Below, piece by piece: positions 33,973 through 46,256 of a DNA stretch of 64,000 bases. Source of the DNA: Agaricus subrufescens (Eukaryota; Basidiomycota; Agaricomycetes; Agaricales; Agaricaceae); contig CM057062.1 in NCBI GenBank assembly GCA_029945375.1, forward strand, positions 1,550,001 through 1,614,000, read 5' to 3'. Position numbers and translations under genes: made by a program. The notes below the pieces were generated by a model. The model was not told the DNA's origin, did not search any database, and worked only from the letters and a program-made list of their open reading frames with translations. Each line of letters starts with the position of its first letter. Position 1 is the first letter of the stretch.

Positions 33973-36900
33973 ATGGTCGAGGAGGCAACGACGGTTGAAA
34001 GTTCAATGAATTTCTCCGGTGCCATCCCCCTGACAAAGGTACCAAACGTTGACAGTTAGTATGCTCATTGCTCACAGCCTCACCGCTCATGGCCGTGACC
34101 GATGATCAAACAAGAACAAGCTGAAGACCTTACTCGGACATAACCCGGACAATAACGTCCCATCACAAAGATCATCACATCCATAAAAAACCCTAATCCT
34201 AAACCCGCCATCTCCATACCACCCACCCCCCTTCACAACCAAAAAATTTTCGGAACACGTAGCACACTCCCAAAAAAAGGCTAATGGCATAGAGGCGAGA
34301 TGTTACCTCATCTCCGTACGACCCCACCGACCACGGATCAGAAACTATCTCCAACAGCTCTATATCACAAGCCTGATACAAAAATAGGGCAAAAAAACAG
34401 CACATTACACCAAATGTCGCAGCGTATACTTCTCCCACTGATTTTCCCTGACGACATAAAACCAAATAGAAGGCGTAACCAAAAAAACCCTCAAAGAAAA
34501 AGAGAGAGAACCTCCTTCACATACTAAGAACACCCCCGACTCGGAATTTGAACGGTAACCACCACCACTTACTCCCCCATAATTCCCTTAACTCCCCATT
34601 CTTCTTCACCAAAACAACGAGTAAAAAAAAAAGGGTTACACCAGCCACCCAACCACCCTACTCAGTCCCACATTTCCCACCGTAATAAAGACATGCGAAA
34701 AAACTAACAGTTTAAACATTACAAGCAACATCAGAAACTCCCGAACCCAATCCCAAGGAAACCACACTTTTGATTAATTAATGTCAAAACCACCAAGAGC
34801 CCGATCAAAGCACACTTCTACCGCGACAACACGTCATTTCCACGCCCTCAAACATCTTTTCTTTTTAAAAAAGTAAAACCGGTCCCATGCCAATTCATCT
34901 TCGCCGGTAAGGGGCATGTGCCGCTAATTTTGAGCGCATGCTCAAAGGGCCATTCTAGCCTTGTCATTTCAACATACCAGGCGGCAAATCGCGTGATTGA
35001 CATGCAGGGCTAACGTTGGCACCTCGGGTTCTCAGAGATTGTAAGACGATCGATCCTGCCCTCTAGTAATTGAATTGGTACAATTGAATTTCTAATTCCC
35101 AAAGGACCTGCAGAGCGCATCAATTAGCCCTGATTTGAACACCATGACGGTAACCATTAACATCAAATGCTCGTAAAAAAATTTACTGCGACTAAATATG
35201 TTATCGGAACACTTCCTCCCCGAGATGGCTACTTTCATACCTATGTGTGATCGCAGGCATGTTAGATAGATCTGCCTTGTTCGCTGTAAGTGTCCGCAAA
35301 TAATGACAGTCACCACGATCATAGAATTTTCTATCACGCATCTGAGTAGCTACCAACAACACAACATGAAGAAAAAAATACATCCAGTAGATTGCCATCA
35401 ACGCCCATCAGCATATGCTCCAAAGCTCTCGCTTTCATTCAATCCCGCCTCCAGAAAAAGGGGAAGACGTTCAGCGAATGCCACACCCCCGGACTACGTG
35501 CCAATGCATCATAGCCCACGACCGAAGTCTTTTCCGGAAGGCGCAGTGAATCCCTGGGATCCAGTGGCCATGTAGGGTATCTCCTAGGAAAGACCCCCCG
35601 CATTACACGAGGCAAATGACCTAGGAGTCTTGTGGTTCAAGCGGAGCATGAGGGACACAGCTTCCAGAGTGAAAGCGAACAAAAATAAAAGCAAACATGT
35701 GGGGAAAGAAGAAAAGAAAAGAAAGAAAATTCTAGTTGAGGGTTAGAAGACACGTTGACCTTGGCACAACCGGTGACTTACCACGTATGTACAAGAGCAT
35801 TGGTGGTGGCAGTATCCTAATATAATTTTCCAAGGCAAGCCAGAACTATAAGCAGATGAAGGTGAGCGCAAGATAATTGATTGCCTGCAGGTCGATACCT
35901 AGAACAGCTCGAAAGGCGTCGGCCGACTAGACGCCGCTATTCAAACATTTGTATTGGAGGAAGTATGTACGCCGCTAATCAACCTGTGAGCCAATAGAGC
36001 TTGGGCGATTTACCTCACAGACTCACAAGCATATACCAAGAACAGCGATAACAAATATTCCGATTGTGGAGTACCGGCCGAAGCGGAGGGTCCCGGCAGT
36101 AGAAAGCACCACAGTGGCTGGCAGTATCAACTGGCTACATGCATATATGCGCGAGTAAAAGGTGCCAGTAAATTGCGCCTAGTTACCCAGACCTGGACGA
36201 AGGTCTGAGAGTGGTGAGTGGAAGCCCATCGTGATCAGATCCAACTCTTGGTGTCTGTTAGGCGGCTTGATGTGAATGCCGGTAAAAAACAACACACCGG
36301 AGGAGAGTAAATTCTCAAAAAAGTCGCGCATTAACCGTTGTCAACGGCCGAAGGCTGCTGTATGCATTATTAGCTCGAAGAACCCTAATAGATGGAAAGA
36401 AAGGCTTACCGCCGGAAGACGAACACCGCTGAGAGTGCAAGTGAAGGTTATGACATCAGAGAGGTCGAAAATGAACAGAAATATTGAGCGTAGAAGTTAG
36501 TGGTTCGAGGTCAAGAAAGGTGAGAGACAACGAGCACGGGCTAGAGAGTTTATATACGTCTTCCTGGCGAGGTCTCAGTTTCTGGCGAGGTCTCAATTTC
36601 CTAGTCTAGTTCACTTCAAAACGCTCCTATATCCTCTAGACCAAAGCGTAAAAATACTTAAGCCACTCGTCGCTTGTCGAAGCCTCAAGTAGGTGTCATA
36701 TACCAGAGGATAAACTGTTAGCCACTGAGGAAAGGCAAGGCACGATACAGTCGGAACAAGGCAACTAGATCAGAGGTTGTCTATATATTTTAGGTTGCCC
36801 ATCTTTTTAGCCCGTAAGGGTGATGAAACTGGTCCCAAGGTCGCCATTGAAGCCCGAATACAAGATTTAGTCCAGAGTGTCAAGTAGAGCAAAGGCATAC

Positions 36901-38226
36901 TAGCATATATGAATTCCGTCAGTACATAACGGTTCCGCAGCGCGTCAACACATCAATCGCCAACCTATCGGACCATTCGGTCCAGAATGTGGCTAAAGGA
37001 AGTCGGCTATCTTCACCCGCGACAAGACGGTAATGCCTTAATAATGAAAGTCGCCTCCACGAGTATCGGTTGACTCTCATGGGCCCTCGTGGCGACCAGG
37101 AAACCGGTGCCTCGACAGAGCCAAAATTAAAGCTATCATTATCATCTTAGGGAGATCGTTGCGTTGATCTGGAGAAGCGAACTCGGTTCCAGTGGATGAA
37201 AATTGATATTCACCGGCCGAAGTCCTCGGGCCTTTTCTTCGTTTCCTCGTAAGATTAATTTCGTTTCTTTGTGATATGACCAGGGACATTCTGCCAGGGA
37301 TAAAATTATTGGTGCCGATTATCGGGAAGGGATGCGAAGGAGGGAGACAGAGAGTTATTAATGCGGCAATGTACAATAAAGACTGTGCGAATAGAACATT
37401 GCGTGTAGCGGATAGAAGCACAATTTAAACCAGTGACAGCGGAGGATACCTTGCGAAGAATTCCGCCTTGACGTAGTTACCCCACTAAGGCTCCCAGAAA
37501 GTTGTGAGTAGATGACTTGCATCAGTCCGAATCTCTGGGGACGCGTATGAAAAATGTCGCGAGTATCCTAATACAGGTGAGAGACTTCGAAAACAGAATA
37601 CGGTGTAAACATACTTATCCTACCCCTGCTGCCAGAAGGACATCTGTAATGATCGGAGATGCTCATTCAGGACGACTAAATTCTGCTGGATTCTTCTCTT
37701 TGACCACATGCATTTTCTCCAGATGATCCACGAGGCAGTTGATTAGCGACAAACTTCCACGCGTGGTCACAGAAAGCATGGTCATATCAGAGGGGGAGGG
37801 GATGAAGATATTCCTACAGGAATAATTTTCGCTATACTTGGCTGACTGACATCATTTACCAATTCTTGACCGTCCAGTCCACGGTGATGGTTCCAGTAGA
37901 ACACTTGAGCTGATCATCATTTTCAATCAAGGGATAAAGCACCTGTCTTGCGACCCACAACTTCGAAGAAATCCGCTGTACTGTGACGTTTGCATGCTCA
38001 TAATCTATGAGATGTGAATACCCAGGGTCTCGAGGCTAGAAGGTATGTGGGGATAAGTGGGAGCTTGGCGCTCTCGTGACGGCGTCGACATGGAAATGGG
38101 GCCGAGGGAGTATATTCATGCCATGAGGAGAAAAAAAAAACCAATTCATGAACCTGTGGAGAGTACAAAAAAGGCCGAAAGCATTAACAAATAATAGAAA
38201 ATCATACAATCGAATCGAGGAGAGAA
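33973..38226. other. Long region without a convincing gene
   Basis: About 4.2 kb. A minus-strand exon-like piece at about 34310-34455 (GKSVGEVYAATFGVMCC...) has a hydrophobic segment and plausible splice edges but no partner exons. A 90-aa frame at 35303-35575 and a 114-residue open stretch at 37077-37421 that lacks an ATG start are unrecognised. 34100-34900 is A/C-rich. TATA-like TTTATATACG occurs near 36549. Nothing else is supported. Confidence 0.4.
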
Positions 38227-39635
38227 TCAACGTCCGTGTCCATTCACGTATGGCGGAACAGGAGGAGCAGAAACGCTGTACCTGGAGTCCTGGGAAGGGG
38301 GAGGCCCCGGATGTAGATAGGCATTAGGCGCTGGGGCCGAGGCACCGGGTGGCTCAATGGGACCAATGAGTTGGTCTGCTTGTGGGCTGAGTGGTACAGG
38401 AGTGAGGAGAAGTCTGGATATGAATTCAAACAGAACATACCCAAAGCAAACCCTCAAGACATCATTCAAAGCCCGCTCCTTTTCATCGCGGACTCTCCGC
38501 AACTCATGCTTGGTAGCTTTGAGTTCATCTATCAAAGCATCATGTCGCTCCAAAGCATAGCGGTGCTTCGCTTTCATCAAGAGATACATGACCATTGCTG
38601 GCGTCCTCCCTTGTATCAGCCCAGTCTCGGAGTCGATTTGCTGGGCTAGGTATTCGGGAAGAACATCTGCCTCGTTCTCTTCATCATTTCCGTTTGGAGG
38701 CCCACTCGATGGATAAGGGGGGCGATGGTTTGGGCTGGGTGAACGAAGTGGGCGACCATTTGCGTTTGGGGCGCCATTGAACATGTCTTTATCTCGGTGA
38801 GTGATGAGGTTGATATCATCAATGAGCTCTGAAGGTGTGCGAGTTTCAACCTTGAAAGTGTTGAAGCCAGGGGGGCCAGCGTGGGTAGAGGACGAGGGAT
38901 GTGAGGATGACGGCATGGTAGTAGGAGCAGAAGAAGACTCCTCGGCGCCTCTCTTGCGCTTTCTATTTCCGCCTCTTCCGGGAGCGGGGGGTTCGATGTT
39001 GTGTTGAAGACGCATGTGTTTGGCAAGGGCGTCTGAGCGGGTAAAGGACTTGTCACATTCTAGAGAACAGAGTTTAAAAGAGGCGGTTGTAAAAATAAAT
39101 GAAATCTTCTTAATCGAAGACGGGACACGTAAGGTAGCTAACTCACCGGGCTTAGGGCACGTAAATGGTTTTTCGCCGGTATGGGACCGGATATGTGATA
39201 TTAAAGCGAACCTCGAGGTCTGCGGTAGTCCACGGCGCGGACACGTTGCCCATTCACATGTATAACTCGACTTGTGGACGCCAATGTGTTCTAAATGCCA
39301 GTTGAATTCCGAAAGGAACGCTTTTTCCAAAAGAACCAAGACTCACCATTGTGGATGTGATCAATCAAAGTCGGAAGATGGGTAAATACAATTCCACAGT
39401 CCTGCCACTGACACGTAACGCTATCCTCTGGGACAGCGTCGGGATTTACACCGTCAGGGGCCTGAGAGCCCGATCGAGAAGGAAGTTCTGAACCGGGCTC
39501 TGCAGAGTATTCGCTGGATGAATCATGATCCACGGGGACAACGCGGAGTGGCGAGGGCGGCGGAGACGACGAAGGCGACGGGGGAAATTTGTCCATGTGG
39601 GCTTGCGGTTTGTCGACAGTCTGTCGCCGACGCAT
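38227..39635 (-). CDS. C2H2 zinc-finger protein (YY1/Iec1-like)
   Basis: A 403-aa nuclear-type protein from exons 39347-39635, 39147-39290, 38441-39059 and 38227-38386. Three C2H2 fingers lie at about residues 70-160: CQWQDCGIVF...H, CEWATCPRRG...SHIRSH linked by TGEKPF, and CPKPECDKSFTRSDALAKHMRLQH. A basic patch NRKRKRG (probable nuclear signal) and a long acidic/Pro-rich region with a charged helix follow (KATKHELRRVRDEKERALND). The spacing of the fingers and the CPRRG...QTSRFAL block recall fungal Iec1, the YY1-like subunit of INO80, but that is a family-level guess from memory. A second Met (MDKFPPSP) 13 codons in is an equally good start. Confidence 0.75.
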
Positions 39636-40320
39636 GGAGAGTTATGTTATGCCCTCCCCGTTTTCGGCGCGACAACGGCGCTGTGTCGGTGTTTGATTGT
39701 GTTTGCTAGCAGCTTCCGAAATTGTTGATACCCGTACCAGTCAGTACACATGCACATTAGCGTAAACTCATCTTATCAATAAGGCGTTTCCTGCTCTGTG
39801 GCATGGTCTTCGAATGTAAGCTCCAGTAAGCCCAAGCGAGTAATTGATTTACATAAAATATAAACATTGCAGTCTACAGGTCGCTTCTGAAATCTTCTTT
39901 CCTTTTATCAAAGTCACTTAGAACCCTCCCTTTGGACAACATGCCATACAGCCAGTGCAGTTCTGGTGCAGTCTTCAATTGTAAGTGCAGTCGCCACTCT
40001 CTTGACCTGCCGTATGCCTGGTGAATCATTACTGCCCGTACCCCATAGCTTTATGGAGCTACACGGTTGAATTATGTTTGATTTCTTCGTGAACGTCAGA
40101 CAGATGGCATGGCCCAAAAAAGTTCCTATTTGGAAACTCCCACGCAGAACAATCATGGATTCAGGAAATTATCTCACGCCTTCCCCGGTCTGGCTTGGTT
40201 CCCAGGTTCTGACTGAACGCACGTGGAGTAAGCGAGCCGAATCCATGGACCACGGGGCATGCCGCATGGGCCCTCGCCGAGCCACTCAGAAGCACGTGCT
40301 GTGCTTACAAACTTCGTTTG
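39636..40320. other. Intergenic, nothing recognised
   Basis: Promoter side of the zinc-finger gene plus unremarkable DNA. Only short frames on both strands. Confidence 0.4.
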
Positions 40321-40952
40321 CTCAGTGCTGATGGGAGTCGGCAATCTCAGCCAAATTGGTGTGCTGATTTATCAGCGCACAGCCACCCAAAATGTGTCGC
40401 CACTACTTTGACCCATGTATTCCATCGACGTGGGCTCCTTTCAATGTAAAGGCAGTCTCACAGGCAAATGTAACGGTTTAGTACTGTAATTGGAGCACCA
40501 CGGCCTATGTCACAAGTGTAGAAACTTAGCATTGGTATTATTCTTGTCCAAAGTGTCGCATTTGTCACGTATGTCACACATGTATCTCAGTCACTTCCAA
40601 GCTTGATTGTTCTCCCTTTTCTGAACGTCCTGCACCATATATAGCAAAACTGACTTTATGGATAAGATTTTGAAGCAAATATCTTTTAATTGGCTTGAGA
40701 GTTTTACAAGCAGGCGGGGGTAGAGCCCCGGGAGATATATTATCTCATCATTTCGGAGTTGAGTTACAAAAACTCTCAAGCCAATCGATTTGAATAATCA
40801 AGTAGACTAATCGACTCCTACAAGTCGAGACCGCTTAAGCTGCCCGTTGACTCGGAAAAGGGAGGCGACACTTTCTGCTTCTACTTTAGGAAAAACAAAT
40901 ATGAGCAAATAACACACCAGTTTGGCTGAGATTGCCGACTCCCAGTGCTGAG
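40321..40952. mobile_element. Small inverted-repeat element with internal hairpin
   Basis: Ends 40321-40366 and 40908-40952 are inverted copies (GGGAGTCGGCAATCTCAGCC core, then GGTGTG). Inside, 40688-40708 and 40763-40785 form a second inverted pair (ATTGGCTTGAGAGTTTT) with a 55-base loop. It is non-coding, and no flanking duplication was identified. A solo related end lies at 33290-33375. Confidence 0.55.
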
Positions 40953-41242
40953 TGTCGACGAGGAACCGGGCCAGACGGCGACATATCACACGTGTCGCCC
41001 GGGAATCACCGCCACCAGAATGATGTGACTGTCCCTCGACTGAAGAAAATCATTCATTGTCAGATAATTACTTGATCAACTCCCTTATCATGGGGAAGAC
41101 TTTAATAAAATACAATCCAGGAATTCAAATTTACCTCCTAATTTGGTCTGAATTTGAAGGCGAAGAACGGTCTAAGAGAAATTAGATGATTCGCACGAGT
41201 GTCATCTAGTGTGATGGCACCCCAGCCCAACCACGGATTACA

Positions 41243-41250
41243 TAACGGAT
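41243..41250 (+). repeat. Target-site duplication TAACGGAT, left copy
   Basis: The exact 8-bp TAACGGAT occurs here and again at 42384-42391, immediately outside the termini of the hAT-like element. Confidence 0.75.
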
Positions 41251-42383
41251 CAGTGTTGTACCGTTCATGAACGGTTGATGAACTTCGTATAATTCATCAA
41301 CAGTTCATGAACCGTTCATATGTGCATGAACTTGCCTGTGGCAGCAGTGATTATGTACAAGTAGAAAAAGCCAATATAAAATACGCAACCTGGCAACAAA
41401 ATAAAAGTTTTTGGGCCAGCTCATTGAGTAGAACATTGTGTCTGGCTTGTCATTCTTATTACCTTCAGTATGTAGATGTTGCACTTCAGCTGAATGCGCC
41501 ACTCACGAATAAGGATTAGATCAAATACTAGTAATTTATAAGGGCTTGCTTGGATTGTCGTTCCCTCCTGTGTTTAAGTCTGCTCTTTTGTTGCTCCTAA
41601 CATAGCCATATCAAAACATTCTTGGCATCGTAGCGTATGGCTTGAGATTTTCACCGTTGATCACATGCTATACAATACGCTTTGCAATAATACAGTAATT
41701 AATTAATATACTTTGCCTGTGGTACATAGTGTTCTCACGTACAGGAGGCATTGAAAAGTGGTATACAGCTGACGAAGAAACAATGGTCTACCCTTCTCGA
41801 CAGTATTTTGTTCGTATTTTCATGCGTGAGACACTGACATCATATGGTTCATGATGGGACTGATGGTTCATCGTTCATCACTAGTTGATGAACGGTTGAT
41901 GAACGGTTCACCAACAACCATTCATGAACGCCCCCGGGGGCTGGCAGCCGAGCAATTCGCTAAATCAACCCCGAGGTAACAGCTAAGTCACATCAACGTC
42001 ACATCAACTTGGAAACCAGCACGACATCGGTCCTCCATAATCTGTGGTTGTGGTAGAGGCATAATGAGTGGTTTGGAACAGAGAATTTATATTGTGATAA
42101 CTATTGTGATAAGAAAATAATTTCGCCGAGAATATTGCACAGTATTATCTGGGGATTATCAGTACAATCGGGAGCGTCATCGCATTGATGTCATCATCAG
42201 CAGTGACTGATGTTTTTCCCAGCGTGATGCTCAGCGTGATTCTTAGCGTGACGATAGAAGTCGCAACAACCCCGTGAGAAGGTTCGCTTTATGGAATTTT
42301 GATGGTCCATGATGGGATTTATCTGATTTGCTCGGCTGCCAGCCCCCTGAACGCTCCTGAGGTTCATGAACCGCACATCACTG
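41251..42383. mobile_element. Non-autonomous hAT-type element
   Basis: A 1,133-bp unit starting CAGTGTTGTAC and ending with the complement CACATCACTG. The 22-bp ends match at about 19 positions and both include the palindrome GTTCATGAAC. It is flanked by a perfect 8-bp duplication (TAACGGAT), the hallmark of hAT transposons. Further GTTCATGAAC/GGTTGATGAAC copies near both ends act like hAT subterminal repeats. No transposase frame is present. A second element (41937-42347) is nested close to its right end. Confidence 0.8.
41937..42347. mobile_element. Nested MITE inside the hAT-type element
   Basis: A 411-bp unit with ends GGGGGCTGGCAGCCGAGC and its complement. It is flanked by an imperfect 11-bp duplication (41926-41936 and 42348-42358, TGAACGC followed by CCCC or TCCT). 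Removing it would join hAT subterminal sequence. Duplication length suggests a MULE-like or hAT parent. Non-coding. Confidence 0.7.
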
Positions 42384-42391
42384 TAACGGAT
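42384..42391 (+). repeat. Target-site duplication TAACGGAT, right copy
   Basis: Right-hand copy of the exact 8-bp duplication bounding the hAT-type element. Confidence 0.75.
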
Positions 42392-43350
42392 GGATGGTTT
42401 TGATCTGGTTATAATGGCATTCAACCTCCAACCGTCACTGATCCAACCTAGTACAGATCAATAGTGGCCGTATTTGGAAAGATGATAATTTCAAAGTTGT
42501 TGGAACCTGATGGCTTGATGTTTCATGGGACAGTATTGTCGGAGTTGCGGTGTGAGTAATCACAGAGTCTACCTAGTCGCTCAATATGAGACCATTGAGA
42601 CACCCACCTCATGACGTCTGTTTTTTCTGTCTTAGCCTTTAACCAGCCTTGATTGAGCGCTTGGGCCTAGACAGGCTCCGGGTATGGAAGGTTACACTCT
42701 CTCTTTCGGCTGATGGGCCTGTAGTTCATACAAAATTACCTTAAACACTGTCTACCCTTTTTCTCTATCCGTATAACACTTCTAGCATTTATATTTTGCA
42801 CCTTGACTCTTCCATACTTCATTTACCTTCTTCTTACATTAACATATGAGTTCTGCAAAGTTTAGGATACATATTATGATGTTTTCCCCAAGTGGGACGA
42901 ATGGTTCCAGACTGTGTCACACCTAACATGTCACCCGTTTCTCAGTATGAAATGCTCGCTATGGGTTTTCTTCTTGATAAAAACGGTCTCAAATCATCAA
43001 CCACATTCTGTTCTACATACTTTACCTTAAGGCCATGGTTTGAAGATTTCATGTTCCCTGGAGAGTGGGAGAGGATATGGAAGATATGGGGGCACTCCCG
43101 GAATTTGCCGCTTTATTGGATACGGTGACGAACCACGGATATATAGGCACCTCACAATGTTTGTTTGTTCCCTCCTTGGTTCCCCCACTCACCGCAGCTC
43201 GTCCATTGCCCCTCTCATCCCTCACCTCTCGCTTCTATAACAACACGCCAGGTTTTTTTTATGACACATAGTCTAGCCTTAGGTTGCCTACTACAGCTAA
43301 TATACAGGGAAAATCAACAAACTATTCCAGCAGCGCTCTCCCGCTGACAG
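42392..43350. other. Intergenic, possible short frames only
   Basis: Contains a leader-like stretch and an ATG near 42846 (MSSAKFRIHI...) that soon stops. A larger frame just downstream begins without a good start. No product recognised. Confidence 0.4.
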
Positions 43351-44034
43351 TTAGTCCTCGCACAAATGTAAGCGCCAGTGTATCAAATCCATGGATACAG
43401 GACTCAAACCCTTCCAAACCCAGACCTCTACCTCAATTTCAGTCCCATCATCATCCACCATCCTTACCCATCTCGAGAATCGTCCGGTCAGATCATTAAC
43501 GCCGGACATGGTACGCATTTCTTTCATCCACAAGACAATCGCTCGTTGAACATCAAACACAGTGACATATGGGCTTCCTTGTTCTGCGTCTACTGTGATG
43601 ATGTTCCCTGCATCTGTATGTATGACCATCTGTACCACAGGCGGCTCAGTGGCTTGGTCGAACACTCGCTCGAAATCGATGCTCGAGAAGTCGTCGTCTC
43701 CTAAAACTGGCATTCCCACCGCTCCCCAAAGATAGTCTGTGTTCTCGGGGTCCGTTGGCACCAATGCGAAAAAAGGCTGTGCAACAGCACGTGGTTCTCC
43801 CCGAAGGGCCAGCCTACCGTCGACCCGCGGACGAAGGTCGTTGAAAAAGAGAGAATGTTGTGGGATCCACTGGCCATTCCCAGTATTCATGGCGATCGTA
43901 TCTCCATTATGTGCCAACTCCTTCAAGTTCATCCGCGGCGCGTTTGGGCGCTGAAATGCGGGTACAGAGTTTTCGATATTGGAACCCTGGATAGCTCCAG
44001 ACAGTGTGGCTGGTGCCGGCGCGGTGCTACTCAT
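43351..44034 (-). CDS. DUF6699-type protein
   Basis: An intronless 227-aa frame beginning MSSTAPAPATLSG. The C-terminal half has the layout of the basidiomycete DUF6699 domain: PPVVQMVIHTDAGNIITVDAEQG, then VTVFDVQRAIVLWMKE and a basic/aromatic stretch before a variable tail. The family has no established function and is typically found as many scattered copies in Agaricomycetes. The N-terminal third is disordered-looking. The family assignment is from remembered motif layout. Confidence 0.65.
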   Translation of the reverse strand: MSSTAPAPATLSGAIQGSNIENSVPAFQRPNAPRMNLKELAHNGDTIAMNTGNGQWIPQHSLFFNDLRPRVDGRLALRGEPRAVAQPFFALVPTDPENTDYLWGAVGMPVLGDDDFSSIDFERVFDQATEPPVVQMVIHTDAGNIITVDAEQGSPYVTVFDVQRAIVLWMKEMRTMSGVNDLTGRFSRWVRMVDDDGTEIEVEVWVWKGLSPVSMDLIHWRLHLCED

Positions 44035-45152
44035 TTTTTTTTGTATGGTTTTGGTCTTGTGCTCGTTCTTCTCTTGAGTCTATCGCCGGGTCAATCGGCC
44101 GACATACTACATCGCCTACTGTGTGACCTACCACTGGGCTGGAACTCGTTCTTCACAACTCGATATAGGTATAGGCTTGACCGATCTTACTGTTTGGAAT
44201 CGTCAGTATCTTGGCATATCTCTATTATGGATAGTCGTACCTGAGGCCTGTGCAATGTCGACTTGGCTTCTTTCGACCTAGTCCCGCTCTACTTTAATGC
44301 TCTCGTCGTTTCGACCTACTCTTGAGGATGGCGACAGTCGATAAAGGCAACTAGAGTTTTGTTTTGATTCAATCAGCCACACGTAGTCCTTTCCTTGCAT
44401 TCGGCCAGGCTACTCTGCGGAATTTGAACTCACCACCTCGACGCTCTGTTGTTATTCCTTGGTCTATCCCCCGGGAACGTGCTGCTAGGGAGATTGTGGG
44501 CAGTATGTCCACCTTGACGTTGATATGCAATGACGACAAGTTGACACAGAAGGTAGAGTGAATATGCTGGCTAGTTTTCCCCTTGAAGATAGTGGTACTG
44601 CTTTGCCAGACAATGCTCATAACTCAAATTCCACGAGAAGCTTATATAATATGTACTTGTTCTCGAGGGTCTACAGTGCCTACGATAGCGCACCCGCCAC
44701 TAGCTCCCAAACGGCAGGACTTGGATTAAAATACGTTGGTAGTACACCTCTTGAGAAATATAAATAATAACCCCTCTTTCCCAAATGTGTGATCTTGATC
44801 TTATCGAGTTGGCTGTTTATGAGCCTGAAGTATTAATAAGTGTTTACTTTTGAGGTTGCTTGTGAAACAGCGATTTAGATGAGCCAGTGAGTGAGGGTAC
44901 CTGATGCACCTATACGCGGTACTTTTCTCAAGCGTGTTAAGAGAGGCTAGCACGAGATAAGCGAGCAAAATCTAAAAAGGCAATCATATTAGCTGACTCA
45001 TCCATGTTCACTGTCCCATCGACTCTTGAAACGTTAGTCATAACAACCACCACCTCTCTCGACGAGCACCATGGCTATGGAAAGATTGTTTGTCCAGTTC
45101 CCTGTACATTACTTATAGTGACTGATAGCCCTTCGGTAGACGTCGGCAGATC
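44035..45152. other. Intergenic between DUF6699 and SRA genes
   Basis: About 1.1 kb. Several short overlapping frames near 44360-44770 and 45004-45150 have no recognisable content. The SRA promoter should lie towards 45100; no clear TATA box was seen. Confidence 0.4.
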
Positions 45153-46120
45153 ATGCAAAATGACCAAAGTGGCATATTCCGTGACAGCAACGGAAGTGCC
45201 GGAACACTGTCCTCGGCGGGCTCGAATTTCCTCTCGAGCGAGGCATCTGCCCAGGACTATTATGGGCATCCGGACAAATACCCCATTGGCCATATTTTTG
45301 AAAGCAGGTGCGAGTAGTTCTCTCAGGCGGAGACATCGATCATACTTATGTTCCGCCACAATACAGGAAAGCTTGCTATGATGCCAAGGTTCATCGAGCA
45401 ACTATGAAAGGCATTATGGGGAATCCTAGTGAAGGAGCTTCCTCGATCGTGCTCAATGACGGGTATGAAGATGACATTGATGAGGGCGAAGTGGTGTGAG
45501 TATTTCCGTCTGTAATACCAATGATATTGATAGTCTCTCAACACTTGACAGATCTTACACCGGAGCTGGAGGGCAGGATGAGGTACGTTCTCATCTCTTT
45601 GTTCTATGCATCATACTAAGTTATACTGTGATCGGCAGTGGGGTCAGAGTAAGGATCAAAGCTTTGATCACTATGATAACTGTACCCTCCAGGTAAGTGA
45701 TTCCTCTGCTGAGTTGAGACGTGGCCAAACTTACGGATGGCGTTAAAGAGGAATATCGTTACGAAGCATCCTGTGAGAGTTATCCGTGGAAGCAAAGCTA
45801 CTAAATATGGTCCTTCTAGAGGGTAAGCCTTCTTCACACTTCTTTCTGATCGTGACTCACAGTTTTGATAGGTACCGTTATGATGGTTTATATGATGTGG
45901 TCCAGGTGAGCTTGCTTTGTTTATTGTAGAAAGAGTGGATGATCGATTGATTCTATATCTACGTAGGCGAGCTACGCCAAGGGCAAAAGAGGTTTTCGGA
46001 TCTGTAGATTTCAGTTACAGGTGAGAGTCCCAATCGTGAGATCAACAAAGTTGCTTACGACTACCTTAAATTCAGAGACGCCCTGGACAACCGTCCTTGA
46101 AGGATTTGCCACGTTCCTAG
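45153..46120 (+). CDS. Stand-alone SRA-YDG domain protein
   Basis: A 191-aa protein made almost entirely of one SRA-YDG domain, which in UHRF1 and plant relatives flips out and reads modified cytosine. Eight short exons: 45153-45307, 45367-45495, 45552-45582, 45639-45692, 45749-45822, 45872-45905, 45967-46020 and 46076-46120. Every phase fits. Family blocks in order: YYGHPDKYPIGHIFESR, VHRATMKGIMG, SIVLNDGYEDDIDEGE, SYTGAGGQ, KDQSFDHYDN, HPVRVIRG, YRYDGLYDV and RICRFQLQRRPGQP. It lacks the RING, PHD, Tudor or SET partners seen elsewhere. Start Met (MQNDQSGIF) is the first in frame. A SUMO gene follows 136 bp downstream on the same strand. Ligand (5mC or 5hmC) unknown. Confidence 0.88.
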
Positions 46121-46256
46121 TGTTCTCGCTCGATAATGCTCTGTCTATTCATGTACTATTAATTTATTGGAATTTTGTCGCGGTGTGACTTACCGGACGC
46201 GCCCGTCACGTGGGCTGAGTGTAACGTTCTCAGCCATTTCCTACTTCCCTTTAACC

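Noticed and set aside
34199..34465. Hydrophobic exon-like piece (GKSVGEVYAATFGV)
   Set aside because: Splice edges are plausible but no flanking exons or family could be found.
36480..36520. tRNA B-box-like GGTTCGAGGTC
   Set aside because: No matching A box or cloverleaf could be drawn around it.
37077..37421. 114-residue minus-strand frame with a signal-like hydrophobic start
   Set aside because: Begins at GTG, not ATG, and no upstream exon supplies a start.
42846..43130. Possible retroelement gag remnant (WDEWFQ)
   Set aside because: A six-residue resemblance only; frame ends quickly and no other retroelement parts are nearby.
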